49,348 nt of DNA from an uncultured beta proteobacterium (GTDB lineage: Bacteria > Pseudomonadota > Gammaproteobacteria > Burkholderiales > Burkholderiaceae_C): NCBI GenBank assembly GCA_903830985.1, contig CAIKVZ010000130.1:1-49348 (forward strand). The letters run 5' to 3'. How positions within the stretch are numbered: position 1 is the stretch's first letter; each line of letters opens with the position of its first letter. Of this stretch, positions 11,177-20,364 are shown piece by piece. Made by a program: the position numbers and the translations under genes. A model generated the notes under the pieces. The model made no database searches and had not been told where the DNA came from. It was given only the letters and a program-made list of their open reading frames with translations.

Positions 11177-11524
11177 ATGAGCACCTTTGACCACACCGGC
11201 TTGATCAAGAACATCAACGAAAATCTGGCGCCCTTACGCAAGGCGCAACCCGAGGCCATGCAGGCCTTCGGGCAGTTGGCCCGCGCGTCCATGGCCGAGG
11301 GTGCGGTCAGCGCCAAGCACAAGGAATTGATCGCGCTGGCCATCGGCATCACGCAACACTGTTCGGGCTGCATCGGCTTTCACATCAAGGCCTTGCACAA
11401 GCTGCAGTGCACCCGCGCCGAACTCGACGAGATGCTCAGCGTCTGCGTGTACATGGGCGGCGGTCCCGCCTTGATGTACGCGGCTGAGGCCACGAAGGCC
11501 TGGGACGCGATGGCGCCGGCCTGA
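11177..11524 (+). CDS. Carboxymuconolactone decarboxylase / AhpD-like family protein
   Basis: 115 residues. The motif HCSGCIGFHIKALH gives the CxxC-x3-H signature of AhpD-type alkylhydroperoxidases, preceded by KHKELIALAIGIT, the usual helix in this fold. Members reduce peroxides through the CxxC pair or serve as decarboxylases; the intact CxxC favours a redox role. Length fits single-domain family members (about 110-130 residues). Confidence 0.87.
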   Translation: MSTFDHTGLIKNINENLAPLRKAQPEAMQAFGQLARASMAEGAVSAKHKELIALAIGITQHCSGCIGFHIKALHKLQCTRAELDEMLSVCVYMGGGPALMYAAEATKAWDAMAPA

Positions 11525-11550
11525 GATTGGCGGTAGGAGGCTGGTGTACC

Positions 11551-11572
11551 GAATTCGGGTGTGTCCGGATTC
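11551..11572. terminator. Possible hairpin between convergent genes
   Basis: GAATTCGG-GTGTGT-CCGGATTC forms an 8-bp stem with one mismatch and a 6-base loop, placed 27 bases after the AhpD-like stop and between two convergent genes. There is no clear T run on either strand, so it is at most a weak candidate terminator. Confidence 0.25.
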
Positions 11573-11658
11573 CCCCGAGTCTCGCCGCAGAATAGTTAAC
11601 ATAATATACATCGTATGAAGTAGAGTGTAGCAGGAAGCAGGCCTTAAAAACTGAAGCA

Positions 11659-12327
11659 TCACCACTTCCCGCGCGGCGTGCTGGCGCGCAGTGCGGTCTC
11701 GATCAGCGCTTCCGAGTCGGCACGCTCGCCCTTGCGAGCAAAGTCGAGCGCGCTCAGGTGCTGCTGGTTCCTGACAGTGGCGTCGGCTCCGGCCTCGAGC
11801 AACATCTTCACCGTCAACGCATTGCCGTATTGCGCAGCCATCATCAGCGGCGTCGTGCCGTTGGGTGACTCGGCGTCGATGTAGGCGTGATGCTCCAGCA
11901 GCAACGCGATAACATCCCTATGCTTGTTCATGGCCGCGTAATGCAGCGGCGTCCAGCCCGGCTTGTTCACATCCGCGTCGCGTGCCATCAACTTTTTGGC
12001 GATGTCCAACTGACCGTGCAACGCCGCCAACATCAGCGGGGTTTCGTCTTGCGCGCTCCGCAGATCGACCTTGGCAGCAGGCGTCGCCAGAAACAACTCT
12101 ATGACGCGCAGCGACGGCTCATTGAGCGCGATGACCAGTCCATGGCGGCCCTGCGGATCGGGCGTGTTGGGGTCAAAACCACGTTGCAGCAAGGCGGCGA
12201 TGGTATCCGCATCGTCACGGTGTATGGCCTGGAAAAAATCCTCGTAAGAGCCAGCAATTGCCAGTAGACTACATGTAAAAACATATAGATACAGCAGAGT
12301 CTTAATGTACTTTCTCAAGATTAACAT
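11659..12327 (-). CDS. Secreted or periplasmic ankyrin-repeat protein
   Basis: Start taken at ATG 12327, which puts a hydrophobic signal sequence (LLYLYVFTCSLLAIAGS) at the N-terminus; this start lies 26 bases inside the 3' end of tatD. The 222-residue protein then carries about five ankyrin repeats, including TPLMLAALHGQLDIAKKL, TPLHYAAMNKHRDVIALL and TPLMMAAQYGNALTVKML. Ankyrin repeats mediate protein binding; bacterial periplasmic forms such as AnkB are linked to stress resistance, but no partner is evident here. Overlap and orientation suggest coupling to tatD. Confidence 0.85.
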   Translation of the reverse strand: MLILRKYIKTLLYLYVFTCSLLAIAGSYEDFFQAIHRDDADTIAALLQRGFDPNTPDPQGRHGLVIALNEPSLRVIELFLATPAAKVDLRSAQDETPLMLAALHGQLDIAKKLMARDADVNKPGWTPLHYAAMNKHRDVIALLLEHHAYIDAESPNGTTPLMMAAQYGNALTVKMLLEAGADATVRNQQHLSALDFARKGERADSEALIETALRASTPRGKW

Positions 12328-13108
12328 CCTTGAAAAGTCGCTCGAAATTGGCGCTGGTGGCCTGTGCGATGAGCTCCAGCGGGCAGTCCCGCAGCTGAGC
12401 CAGTTGCTTGGCAACCCAGGGCACATAGGAGGGATTGTTGGTTTTTCCGCGGTAGGGCACCGGTGCCAGATAGGGACTGTCGGTCTCGATCAGCAGCCGA
12501 TCCAGCGGCACGAAGGCCGCCACATCCCTGATGTCCTGGGCATTCTTGAAGGTCAGAACCCCGGAAAACGAGATGTAAAAACCCAGGTCCAGGGCCGCTC
12601 GCGCCACCGCTTGGGACTCGGTGAAGCAGTGAAACACGCCGCCGGCCGACCCTGCAGTGCCGTCCTCGCCCTCCTCGCGCAGCACCGCCAGCGTGTCCTC
12701 TGATGCACTGCGGGTGTGGATCACCAGCGGTTTGGCAAGTTGCCTGGCGGCGCGGATATGAATGCGAAAGCGCTCACGTTGCCAGGCCATGTCGGCAAGG
12801 CTGCGACCGTTCAGGCGGTAGTAATCCAGGCCGGTCTCGCCCACGGCGACGACGCGGGGCAGTTGGCCGCGGACCAGCAGGTCGTCCAGCGTGGGCTCGG
12901 TCACACCTTCGTTGTCCGGGTGCACACCCACCGTGGCCCAGAAGTTGTCGTAGCCCAGCGCCAGAGCGTGCACCGTTTCGAACTCTTCCAGTGTGGTGCA
13001 GATGCACAGGGCGCGCTCGACTTGGGCGTCAACCATGGCTTGGCGGATCTGTGGCATTTGGGCGGCCAGTTCGGGAAAGCTCAGGTGGCAGTGGGAATCG
13101 GTGAACAT
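12302..13108 (-). CDS. tatD: TatD-family metal-dependent hydrolase / DNase
   Basis: ATG 13108 (MFTDSHCHL) gives 268 residues, the family length; the frame is open upstream to 13159. The TIM-barrel metal site is intact: DSHCHL at the N-terminus, GETGLDYYR, PLVIHTRSA, GVFHCFTES and IETDSPYLAP. TatD-like enzymes are magnesium-dependent 3'-5' exonucleases implicated in DNA repair. It is downstream of pilZ and holB, an arrangement common in Proteobacteria. It might equally be called ycfH. Confidence 0.93.
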   Translation of the reverse strand: MFTDSHCHLSFPELAAQMPQIRQAMVDAQVERALCICTTLEEFETVHALALGYDNFWATVGVHPDNEGVTEPTLDDLLVRGQLPRVVAVGETGLDYYRLNGRSLADMAWQRERFRIHIRAARQLAKPLVIHTRSASEDTLAVLREEGEDGTAGSAGGVFHCFTESQAVARAALDLGFYISFSGVLTFKNAQDIRDVAAFVPLDRLLIETDSPYLAPVPYRGKTNNPSYVPWVAKQLAQLRDCPLELIAQATSANFERLFKDVNLEKVH

Positions 13109-13183
13109 GAATAAAAATGAATTGCGAAGAGCACAGGCCGGGCGTTGCCGGGTCGGCACGACGAACGCCAGGGCGGCGGCGCC

Positions 13184-13549
13184 TCAGATGGTCTGGGTGC
13201 TTCGGTCCGAAGTCAGGTGCTTGCCCAGGATGAACTCGATCTTGTTTTTGAGTTCCTGGGATTTGTCTTCGTTCGGAAAATGGATGCCGACGCCCTGCTT
13301 GCGATCTGCCCCCGAGTGCGGCGGGTTCACCCAGGCCACCTTGCCGGCAATCGGGTAGCGCTGCGTGTCCTCGGGCAGCGACAGCAGCAGGTAAACGTCC
13401 TCGCCCAGTTTGTAGTCGCGCGTCGTGGGAACAAACATGCCGCCGTGCAAGAAGGCCGGGATGTAGGCGGAAAACAGCGCGGCCTTTTCCTTGATCGCCA
13501 ATTGAATGACGCTGGGACGCGGCGTTGGCGCGGAGGGGGTATCAGCCAT
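13184..13549 (-). CDS. pilZ: PilZ-domain protein (type IV pilus type)
   Basis: 121 residues beginning MADTPSAPTPRPSVIQLAIKEK. The sequence matches the single-domain PilZ that lies next to holB in many beta- and gammaproteobacteria and is needed for type IV pilus assembly. The cyclic-di-GMP-binding RxxxR and D/NxSxxG motifs of canonical PilZ domains are not seen, as in the original PilZ (which does not bind the nucleotide). It lies 21 bases downstream of the holB stop, implying co-transcription with tmk-holB. Confidence 0.88.
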   Translation of the reverse strand: MADTPSAPTPRPSVIQLAIKEKAALFSAYIPAFLHGGMFVPTTRDYKLGEDVYLLLSLPEDTQRYPIAGKVAWVNPPHSGADRKQGVGIHFPNEDKSQELKNKIEFILGKHLTSDRSTQTI

Positions 13550-13570
13550 GGCGGTGAAGGAGTCGCGATT

Positions 13571-14590
13571 TCATTTGCGCGAGTTTAGAACGTTTCGCGC
13601 CTGGCTCACAAGAGATTCCAGCATCAGGCCCGGGTTGAACGGGTGTTCCACGGTCCGCGCCGTGGCCATGAGTGCTTTGGCCCATGGCGTCAGTGCCGCC
13701 AGCGTGATGTTCGCAGGAAGGTCGGCTGGCTGAAAAAAGCGCGGCGGCGCCTGCGCTGCTGCGGACATCAGGTCGTGACAGAGCTTTTGCAGGGCGTCGA
13801 CCAGTTCAGGAGGCGACCAATCGTGTACCGGTGCCAAATCGCCCCGCGCCATGGCCCGGGGCAGCAACGCCCAGGACTTGGGGTCGCGCCCACCAGTCGC
13901 CAGATGCAGGGCGTCGGCCGGGCGCCCGCCAGCGGCACGCAGCCAGACACCGGCGTCCACTGAATTCACGCCTTGCGCCTGCAACCATTGCAGGCTGACT
14001 TCCTGCTGCGGCCAGACCATGCTGTGCCCCAGGCAACGGCTGCGAATCGTCGGCAGCAGTTGGTGTGCAGCCTCGCTGGCCAGGACAAACTTGACGTCAC
14101 CCGGCGGCTCTTCCAAGGTCTTGAGCAGGGCGTTGGCAGTGATGCTGTTCATGCGCTCCGCCGGATACACCAACACCGCCTTGCCGCGCCCGCGGGCGCT
14201 GGTTCGCTGGGAGAACTCCACGGCGTCGCGCATGGCCTCAACGCGGATCTCCTTGCTGGGTTTGCGCTTCTTGTCGTCGACTTCGGCCTGCGCCTTTTCG
14301 CTCAAGGGCCAGCCCAGGGCCAGCATGTCGTTCTCGGGCATGAGGACGCACAGGTCGGCATGCGTGCGCACATCGATGGCGTGGCAACTGCCGCATTGCC
14401 CGCAGGCGCCCTGACCCGTAGCTTGTTCGCACAGCCAGGCCCGTACCATCGCCAGGGCCAGCGGGTACTGGCCAAGCCCCGATGGCCCCTGCAACAGCCA
14501 GGCGTGGCCGCGCTGGGCCAGCAGGTAACGAGTCTGCTCCACGATCCAGGGTGCGTCGGTAACTGTCGCCAGGGCTTCGGCTTCGCTCAT
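13571..14590 (-). CDS. holB: DNA polymerase III subunit delta'
   Basis: ATG 14590 overlaps the tmk stop (ATGA); 339 residues. Clamp-loader AAA+ protein: degenerate P-loop [10 protein letters not shown] (no Lys, as expected for delta'), a zinc module with the cluster [10 protein letters not shown], and the sensor region [12 protein letters not shown] / TIRSRC. It works with delta, tau and gamma to load the sliding clamp. Assignment is firm from motifs and from the tmk-holB-pilZ order. Confidence 0.94.
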   Translation of the reverse strand: MSEAEALATVTDAPWIVEQTRYLLAQRGHAWLLQGPSGLGQYPLALAMVRAWLCEQATGQGACGQCGSCHAIDVRTHADLCVLMPENDMLALGWPLSEKAQAEVDDKKRKPSKEIRVEAMRDAVEFSQRTSARGRGKAVLVYPAERMNSITANALLKTLEEPPGDVKFVLASEAAHQLLPTIRSRCLGHSMVWPQQEVSLQWLQAQGVNSVDAGVWLRAAGGRPADALHLATGGRDPKSWALLPRAMARGDLAPVHDWSPPELVDALQKLCHDLMSAAAQAPPRFFQPADLPANITLAALTPWAKALMATARTVEHPFNPGLMLESLVSQARNVLNSRK

Positions 14591-15234
14591 GCCAGCCACC
14601 CCCGTGAGCGCACGGCGGCGAGCGCGTCCAGGCGCACCTGCTGCACCGATTGATCGGCGTTGATGCGGGCAAAACGCCCAGGGTCTTTGTTGCAACGGTC
14701 GGTGTAACCGGCCGCCACATTGGCAAAAAACGCCTGCGGCTGGGCCTCGAACTTGTCGGGCACCCGGATGTTCACCAGGCGCGCTGCCGCGACCGCGGGC
14801 GCCAGGTCAAACCACACAGTCAAATCGGGTTGCCGCACAAAGTTGGCCCCCTGCCCCCGCACGGTCTGCACCTGCTGCTCCAGATAGGACAGCACGGCCA
14901 GGTCGAAGCCGCGGCCAAACCCCTGATAGGCAAAGGTAGCGTCGGTGAAGCGGTCGCACAGCACCACTTCGCGACGTGCCAGCGCGGGCTCAATCACCTG
15001 CTGCAAGTGGTCGCGCCGTGCCGCGAAGACCAGCAAGGCCTCGGTCAAGCCGTCCATGGCGTCGTGCAAAAAAATGGCGCGCAGCTTTTCCGCCAGCGGC
15101 GTGCCGCCCGGTTCGCGCGTGAGCGTCACCGCCCTGCCCTGCGCCCGAAACTCGGCCGCCAGCGCTTCGATGTGGGTTGATTTTCCGGCGCCGTCTATGC
15201 CTTCGAAACTGATGAAGAGTCCGTCGCTGTGCAC
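14587..15234 (-). CDS. tmk: Thymidylate kinase
   Basis: 215 residues. Phosphorylates dTMP to dTDP for DNA synthesis. P-loop [12 protein letters not shown] is near the N-terminus; [29 protein letters not shown] and the base-binding segments are present. It starts 4 bases after the mltG stop and overlaps holB by 4 bases, so mltG-tmk-holB-pilZ-tatD is probably one operon. Confidence 0.95.
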   Translation of the reverse strand: MHSDGLFISFEGIDGAGKSTHIEALAAEFRAQGRAVTLTREPGGTPLAEKLRAIFLHDAMDGLTEALLVFAARRDHLQQVIEPALARREVVLCDRFTDATFAYQGFGRGFDLAVLSYLEQQVQTVRGQGANFVRQPDLTVWFDLAPAVAAARLVNIRVPDKFEAQPQAFFANVAAGYTDRCNKDPGRFARINADQSVQQVRLDALAAVRSRGWLA

Positions 15235-15238
15235 TTGA

Positions 15239-16270
15239 TTACTGGCCTCGCTGGTATTTGTTCACGGCCCGATTGTGCTCGTCCAGCGTCGCGCTGAACT
15301 GACTGCTACCGTCTCCGCGTGCCACGAAATACAGTGCCTTGCTCGTTGCCGGCTGCAGCGCCGCCAGCAACGAAGCCTTGCCGGGCATGGCGATGGGCGT
15401 GGGCGGCAGGCCGCCGCGCGTATAGGTGTTGTAGGGTGTATCGGTCTGCAGGTCGCGTTTGCGCAGGTTGCCGTCATAGCGTTCGCCCAGACCATAGATA
15501 ACCGTAGGGTCGGTCTGCAGCGGCATGCCGATGCGCAAGCGGTTGGAGAACACACTGGCCACCATGGGCCGGTCACTGGCCCTACCGGTTTCCTTTTCCA
15601 CGATGCTGGCCAGGATCAGCGCCTGCTCTGGGGTCTTCAGCGGATTGTCCGGACTGCGCAGTCCCCAGGCGGTCTGCAGGCGCTTGTCCATGGCACGCTG
15701 TGCACGTTTCAGCAGCGCCAGGTCGCTGCTGCCTTTGGCATAGGTATAGGTGTCGGGGAAGAACCGTCCTTCCGGGTGCACACCCGGTGCACCCAGTGCC
15801 GTCATCAGTGCCTCGTCGCCCAGGCTGCTGGCCTCCTGTTTGAGGTTCTCCGCGCTGGCCAGCGCCTGACGCACCTGGCGGAAGTTCCAGCCTTCCACCA
15901 GGGTCAGGGAGCGCAAGGCCTCCTCGCCGCGCACCAGCTTGCGCAGCACGCTGCGCGGTGTCGTGTCTGGCGCCAGTTCGTAGCTGCCGGCCTTGATCTG
16001 GCGCGCCTGACCGGACAGGCGAAACCACCAGTACAGCAGCGTGGGGTCAACCTGCAGTCCGGTGTCGCTCACCGCTTGAGCGACGCCGCGAACCGAGGTA
16101 CCCGGCTCTATCGCCAGGTCCACCGGGGCGCTGCCGGCGGGCGACAGCGCGAGATTGAGCCAGTGCCAGGCACCACTACCCAAGGCTGCGCACAGCAGCA
16201 ACATGATCACGATCCAGCGACGCACAGATGATTCCAATCGGTTAACAACAGGGCCGTTTCGCGCTGGCAT
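15239..16270 (-). CDS. mltG: Endolytic murein transglycosylase MltG
   Basis: Start taken at ATG 16270 ([10 protein letters not shown]), giving 343 residues and leaving 56 bases to the divergent ygfZ gene; a longer frame to 16384 would overlap ygfZ. An N-terminal transmembrane helix ([20 protein letters not shown]) is followed by a LysM-like region and the YceG catalytic domain with the catalytic Glu in [11 protein letters not shown]. Other motifs are [21 protein letters not shown] and [14 protein letters not shown]. The enzyme cleaves nascent glycan strands and sets their length. Confidence 0.94.
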   Translation of the reverse strand: MPARNGPVVNRLESSVRRWIVIMLLLCAALGSGAWHWLNLALSPAGSAPVDLAIEPGTSVRGVAQAVSDTGLQVDPTLLYWWFRLSGQARQIKAGSYELAPDTTPRSVLRKLVRGEEALRSLTLVEGWNFRQVRQALASAENLKQEASSLGDEALMTALGAPGVHPEGRFFPDTYTYAKGSSDLALLKRAQRAMDKRLQTAWGLRSPDNPLKTPEQALILASIVEKETGRASDRPMVASVFSNRLRIGMPLQTDPTVIYGLGERYDGNLRKRDLQTDTPYNTYTRGGLPPTPIAMPGKASLLAALQPATSKALYFVARGDGSSQFSATLDEHNRAVNKYQRGQ

Positions 16271-16326
16271 GGCGGCGACCCGTCCCTCAGAGTCACAGGA
16301 CTTTGAGCGCGGATGATAATTCACCC

Positions 16327-17241
16327 ATGAACAATGCAATCCACGGTATCGCCCTTCTGCCACATTGGGGCGTGATTCGCGCACAGGGCGAAGACGCCGC
16401 CAAATTCCTGCAGGGTCAACTCACGCAGGACTTCGTATTGCTGGGCGCCGCGCAGGCCAGGTTGGCGGGGTTTTGCACCGCCAAGGGCCGACTGCAGGCC
16501 AGTTTCATTGGTTTCAAGCAAAGCCCCACGGACATCCTGCTGATCTGCAGCCGCGACATTCTGCCTGCCACGCTCAAGCGCTTGTCAATGTTTGTGCTGC
16601 GCGCCAAGGTCAAACTCAGTGACGCCAGCGAAGAATTTTTGCTGCGCGGCCTGATCGGCAATTCGGCCAGCGCCCTGGTCGCAGATCATCCCGCTTGGAC
16701 GCGTATTGAATCTGACCTGGCCAGCGTTATCGTGCTGTACCCGGCGCAGGGTCAAACCCGTGCCCTGTGGGTGGCCCCCGTTGGCGGACCCGAACCGGTG
16801 GCAGGGCCCATCAGCACCGAGCTGTGGCAATGGAGCGAGGTGCAAAGCGGCATTGCCATGGTGAGCGCCCCGATTGTCGAGGCCTTCGTGCCGCAGATGC
16901 TGAACTATGAGTCCGTCGGCGGCGTGAACTTCAAAAAGGGCTGTTACCCCGGCCAGGAAGTGGTGGCGCGCAGCCAGTTCCGCGGCACGCTCAAGCGCCG
17001 GACCTTTCTGATGCACGGCGACACCGAAATGGCGGCGGGCCAGGAGGTGTTTCACAGTAGCGATACCGAGCAGGCCTGCGGCACGGTGGCCCAGGCCGCA
17101 GCGGCACCGGGTGGCGGCTTTGACGCGCTGGTCTCCATGCTGACCAGCGCCGCTGAGTCCGGCGAACTGCGTTTGGGCAACTCTCAGGGCCCGCTGCTGA
17201 CGCTCGGCCATTTGCCCTACGCCCTGCTCGCCGATATCTGA
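16327..17241 (+). CDS. ygfZ: Folate-binding protein YgfZ (CAF17/GcvT-like)
   Basis: ATG 16327 gives 304 residues; a TTG at 16303 in the same frame is a less likely start. The family signature KGCYPGQEVVAR is present, together with the GcvT-like N-terminal fold (AAKFLQGQLTQDF). YgfZ binds tetrahydrofolate and helps assemble or repair certain iron-sulphur enzymes such as MiaB. It is divergent from mltG, as in many Burkholderiales. Confidence 0.93.
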   Translation: MNNAIHGIALLPHWGVIRAQGEDAAKFLQGQLTQDFVLLGAAQARLAGFCTAKGRLQASFIGFKQSPTDILLICSRDILPATLKRLSMFVLRAKVKLSDASEEFLLRGLIGNSASALVADHPAWTRIESDLASVIVLYPAQGQTRALWVAPVGGPEPVAGPISTELWQWSEVQSGIAMVSAPIVEAFVPQMLNYESVGGVNFKKGCYPGQEVVARSQFRGTLKRRTFLMHGDTEMAAGQEVFHSSDTEQACGTVAQAAAAPGGGFDALVSMLTSAAESGELRLGNSQGPLLTLGHLPYALLADI

Positions 17242-17315
17242 TCTCCCCCTGGCGCGCCGGCAGCGGGATTTTTTGTTCCCAGCTTGCCTTCGAAGGAAAC
17301 TTGCGTCTAAAATAT

Positions 17316-17335
17316 AAGTGATAAAGCAATTACTT
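17316..17335. promoter_or_regulatory. Candidate TetR autoregulatory operator
   Basis: AAGTGAT-N6-ATTACTT is a 20-base dyad with one mismatch, ending just before the AAGG ribosome-binding site and start codon of the TetR gene. Position and size suit TetR autorepression of the four-gene export operon. This is inferred from location only. Confidence 0.4.
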
Positions 17336-17343
17336 AAGGCAGC

Positions 17344-17982
17344 ATGAAAGAACCCGGCAAGCGCACCCGCCAGGCTACCGAAATCAGGCAGGCCCACCTG
17401 CTCGAAGCGGCACTGGATCTGGCAGCGGTGCGTAGCCCGAGCGGCATCACCACCGGGGAACTGGCGCGCGCCGTGGGCATTTCCCAAGGTGCGGTATTTC
17501 GTCATTTCCCCAGCAAGGAAGCCATCTGGCTGGCCGCCATGGACTGGGCGACACAAACGCTGATGCAGCAGTTGCGTCTGGCGGCAGATCCTGAGGCCAG
17601 TCCACTGGTGGCTCTGAAAGCCGTGTTCATGGCGCACGTGGATTTCGTCATTGCCCACTCCGGCGTGCCGCGAATCATTTTTCAGGAACTGCAGCAGGCG
17701 CAGGACACGCCGATGAAAGCCAGCGTGCGCAGCCTGATGCAGCAATACCGGCAGTTGCTGGTGGGTCTGTTGCAGCGTGCCCGGGAGCAGGGGCAACTCG
17801 CGCCCGGGGTCGACCTGCAAGCCGCTGCTGTGCTGTTCATCGGCTCGGTGCAGGGACTTGTGATGCAGTCGTTGCTCAGCGGCCAGGTGCAGCCTATGGC
17901 GCTGCAGGCACCCGACGTATTCCACATCTACCTGCGCGGCGTCGCTTCGGACGCGCCTCCTCCATTCCAAGGAACCCCATGA
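17344..17982 (+). CDS. TetR/AcrR family transcriptional regulator
   Basis: 212 residues. The N-terminal helix-turn-helix reads TTGELARAVGISQGAVFRHF with the following SKEAIWLAA, typical of TetR. The C-terminal ligand domain is helical and unassigned. It heads the efflux cluster: its stop overlaps the HlyD-like gene start (ATGA, 17979-17982), so it is co-transcribed and very probably represses its own operon in the absence of the exported compound. AAGG lies 4 bases upstream of the ATG. Confidence 0.92.
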   Translation: MKEPGKRTRQATEIRQAHLLEAALDLAAVRSPSGITTGELARAVGISQGAVFRHFPSKEAIWLAAMDWATQTLMQQLRLAADPEASPLVALKAVFMAHVDFVIAHSGVPRIIFQELQQAQDTPMKASVRSLMQQYRQLLVGLLQRAREQGQLAPGVDLQAAAVLFIGSVQGLVMQSLLSGQVQPMALQAPDVFHIYLRGVASDAPPPFQGTP

Positions 17983-19172
17983 ACAACACCCGAACCAGGC
18001 GCTTCGCCCTCCTCGGGCTGGCCGTCGGCCTGCTCGCCGCCATGGGCTTTGTCGTGCTGCGCACTGGTCCACTGGCCGCAACCCGCGTCACGCTGGCGCA
18101 GGTGCACGAGGGCAGCCTGAGCCCGGCGCTGTTTGGCATCGGCACGGTCGAAGCCCGGCGCAGCTGGATGATCGGCCCCACGGCGGCAGGCCGGGTGAAG
18201 ACCGTGCTGGTGGATGTCGGTAACGCGGTGAAAGCGGGTCAGCTGCTGGCCGAAATGGACCCGGTGGATCTGGAGCAACGCCTGAGCGCACTCGATGCCA
18301 CCGTGGCCCGGGCCCAGAGCGTGCAGGCTGCGGCGCAGGCCCAGCAAGCCGATGCGGCGGCGCGGCACGAACTGGCCGACCTCAACGCCCGGCGCAACCA
18401 GGAGCTGGCCGATCAGCACTTCATCAGCGCGCTGGCGCTGGAGTCGCGCCTGCAGGAAAAGCGCTCCGCTGACGCGGCACTGCAGGCGGCCCAGGCGAAC
18501 CTGCGTGGCGCCGGCCAGGACCTGTTGCGCACCCAAGCGGAGCGTGCCGCAGCGCAGCAGTTGCGCGCCAATGTGCGCCTGCTGGCAGCGGCCGACGGCG
18601 TCGTCACCAGCCGCGACGCCGAAGCCGGCTCCACCGTTGTGGCGGGCCAAGCCGTACTGCACGTGATCGACCCGCTCAGTTTGTGGGTGCGCCTGCGCGT
18701 CGATCAGGGCCGCTCGGGCGGTCTGGCGGCTGGACTCCAGGGCCAGATCGTGCTGCGTTCCCTGCCGCAAAAGCCCTTGGCAGCGCAGGTCGCCAGGGTG
18801 GAGTTGCTGAGCGACCCGGTGACGGAAGAACGCATTGCGCTGGTGAGCTTCAAGCAGGCGCCGGCCGGGGTTTCGGTCGGTGAAATGGCCGAGGTCACGC
18901 TGCAACTGGCGCCCACGAAGCGCAGCCCCGTGCTGCCCAACGCCGCCATTGCGCGCCAGGGCGCCGTTGGCGGCGTGTGGCGCGTCGAATCCGGCCACGC
19001 GCGCTTTGTCCCCGTGCGACTGGGCGCTGCCAGCCTGGACGGACAGGTGCAGGTGCTCGAAGGCCTGAAGACCGGCGACGAGGTCGTGGTCTACAGCGAG
19101 AAGGCCCTGGCCCCGGGCAGCCGGGTGCAGGTGGTGGACGCACTGGTAGCCCCGGCCGGAGCGTCGCGATGA
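17979..19172 (+). CDS. HlyD-like periplasmic adaptor of an ABC exporter
   Basis: 397 residues. One N-terminal membrane anchor (about 9-26), then a lipoyl-like half (TAAGRVKTVLVDVGNAVKAG), a long alpha-hairpin rich in Ala/Gln (about 95-190), the second lipoyl half (AAADGVVTSRDAEAGSTVVA) and a beta-barrel. Such adaptors bridge an inner-membrane transporter to an outer-membrane channel. The following FtsX-like permease and ATPase genes, coupled by ATGA, indicate a DevBCA/MacAB-type exporter. No TolC-like gene is in the window. Confidence 0.9.
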   Translation: MNNTRTRRFALLGLAVGLLAAMGFVVLRTGPLAATRVTLAQVHEGSLSPALFGIGTVEARRSWMIGPTAAGRVKTVLVDVGNAVKAGQLLAEMDPVDLEQRLSALDATVARAQSVQAAAQAQQADAAARHELADLNARRNQELADQHFISALALESRLQEKRSADAALQAAQANLRGAGQDLLRTQAERAAAQQLRANVRLLAAADGVVTSRDAEAGSTVVAGQAVLHVIDPLSLWVRLRVDQGRSGGLAAGLQGQIVLRSLPQKPLAAQVARVELLSDPVTEERIALVSFKQAPAGVSVGEMAEVTLQLAPTKRSPVLPNAAIARQGAVGGVWRVESGHARFVPVRLGAASLDGQVQVLEGLKTGDEVVVYSEKALAPGSRVQVVDALVAPAGASR

Positions 19173-20362
19173 TCAGCCTTGCCGGGCGCGACATCCTGCA
19201 CGGCTGGGGGAAATTCGTACTCACCGGCGCGGGCCTGGGCCTGCTCATCGGCGTGACGCTGACCATGGCCGGTGTCTACCGCGGCATGGTGGACGACGCC
19301 CATGCGCTGCTGAACAATTCGGGCGCCGACCTGTGGCTGGTGCAGAAGGACACGCAAGGCCCCTACGCCGAAGCCTCGAGCATTCGCGACGACGTGGTGC
19401 ACAGCGTGCTGGGCATGGAAGGTGTGGCACGCGCGGCCAACGTCACCTACTTCACCATGCAGGTGTTGCAGGGCGGCGACGAGGTGCGCGCCATGGTGGT
19501 GGGATTCGAGCCGGGCCAGCCCGGTGCGCCTGACCACCTGGTCGCGGGCCGACACCTGACGCGCAGTCATTACGAGGCCGTGGCCGACGTGAAAACCGGT
19601 TTCCAGCTGGGCGAAACCATACGCATCCGGCGCCACGACTACACCGTGGTCGGACTCACCCGGCGCATGGTGTCGTCGGGTGGCGACCCCATGGTCTTCA
19701 TTGCCATGCAGGACGCACAGGACGCGCAGTTTCTGAAAGACAACGACGCCATCCTGAACGACCGCGTGCGCACCGCCGCCAACCCCGCCCTGAACCGGCC
19801 GGGCGTGCCGGGCCTGCTGGAAGCCGTGCAGGCCGCGCAGAGCAGCAGCCACAGCGTGAACGCGGTGCTGGTGCAGGTGCAGGACGGGGTCGCACCCGAG
19901 CAGGTGGCGCAAGGCTTGCGTCGCTGGAAACACCTGCAGGTGTTCACGCGCGAAGGGATGGAGGAAATCCTCGTGGCCAAGCTGATCGCCACCTCGGCCA
20001 AGCAGATCGGCATGTTCCTGGTGATCCTGGCGATCGTCAGCGCCGCCATCGTGGCCTTCATCATCTACACCATGACACTGGGCAAGATCCGCGAAATCGC
20101 CGTGCTCAAGCTGATCGGCACGCGCAACCGGACCATTGCCGGCATGATCCTGCAGCAGGCGCTGGGCCTGGGACTGATAGGCTTCGTCGTGGGCAAGATC
20201 GCCGCCACTTTCTGGGCGCCCGTGTTTCCCAAATACGTCTTGCTCGAGTCGGGCGACGCACTCACCGGTCTGGGCGTGACGATGCTGATTTGCGCCCTGG
20301 CCAGCACCCTGGCGATACGCGCGGCCCTCAAGGTGGATCCGGCCGAGGCCATCGGCGGTTGA
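19169..20362 (+). CDS. ABC exporter permease, FtsX/DevC-like
   Basis: ATG 19169 overlaps the adaptor stop; 397 residues. One N-terminal membrane helix (about 12-34), a large periplasmic domain of some 230 residues, then three C-terminal helices beginning IGMFLVILAIVSAAIVAFII and the FtsX-type ending LKVDPAEAIGG. This is the topology of MacB and DevC permeases, which use mechanotransmission to drive substrates from the periplasm out through a TolC-like channel. Substrate unknown. Confidence 0.9.
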   Translation: MISLAGRDILHGWGKFVLTGAGLGLLIGVTLTMAGVYRGMVDDAHALLNNSGADLWLVQKDTQGPYAEASSIRDDVVHSVLGMEGVARAANVTYFTMQVLQGGDEVRAMVVGFEPGQPGAPDHLVAGRHLTRSHYEAVADVKTGFQLGETIRIRRHDYTVVGLTRRMVSSGGDPMVFIAMQDAQDAQFLKDNDAILNDRVRTAANPALNRPGVPGLLEAVQAAQSSSHSVNAVLVQVQDGVAPEQVAQGLRRWKHLQVFTREGMEEILVAKLIATSAKQIGMFLVILAIVSAAIVAFIIYTMTLGKIREIAVLKLIGTRNRTIAGMILQQALGLGLIGFVVGKIAATFWAPVFPKYVLLESGDALTGLGVTMLICALASTLAIRAALKVDPAEAIGG

Positions 20363-20364
20363 CC

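Noticed and set aside
13571-14590. Missing P-loop Lys in holB as a defect
   Set aside because: The delta' subunit normally has a degenerate P-loop, so GLGQ is not unusual.
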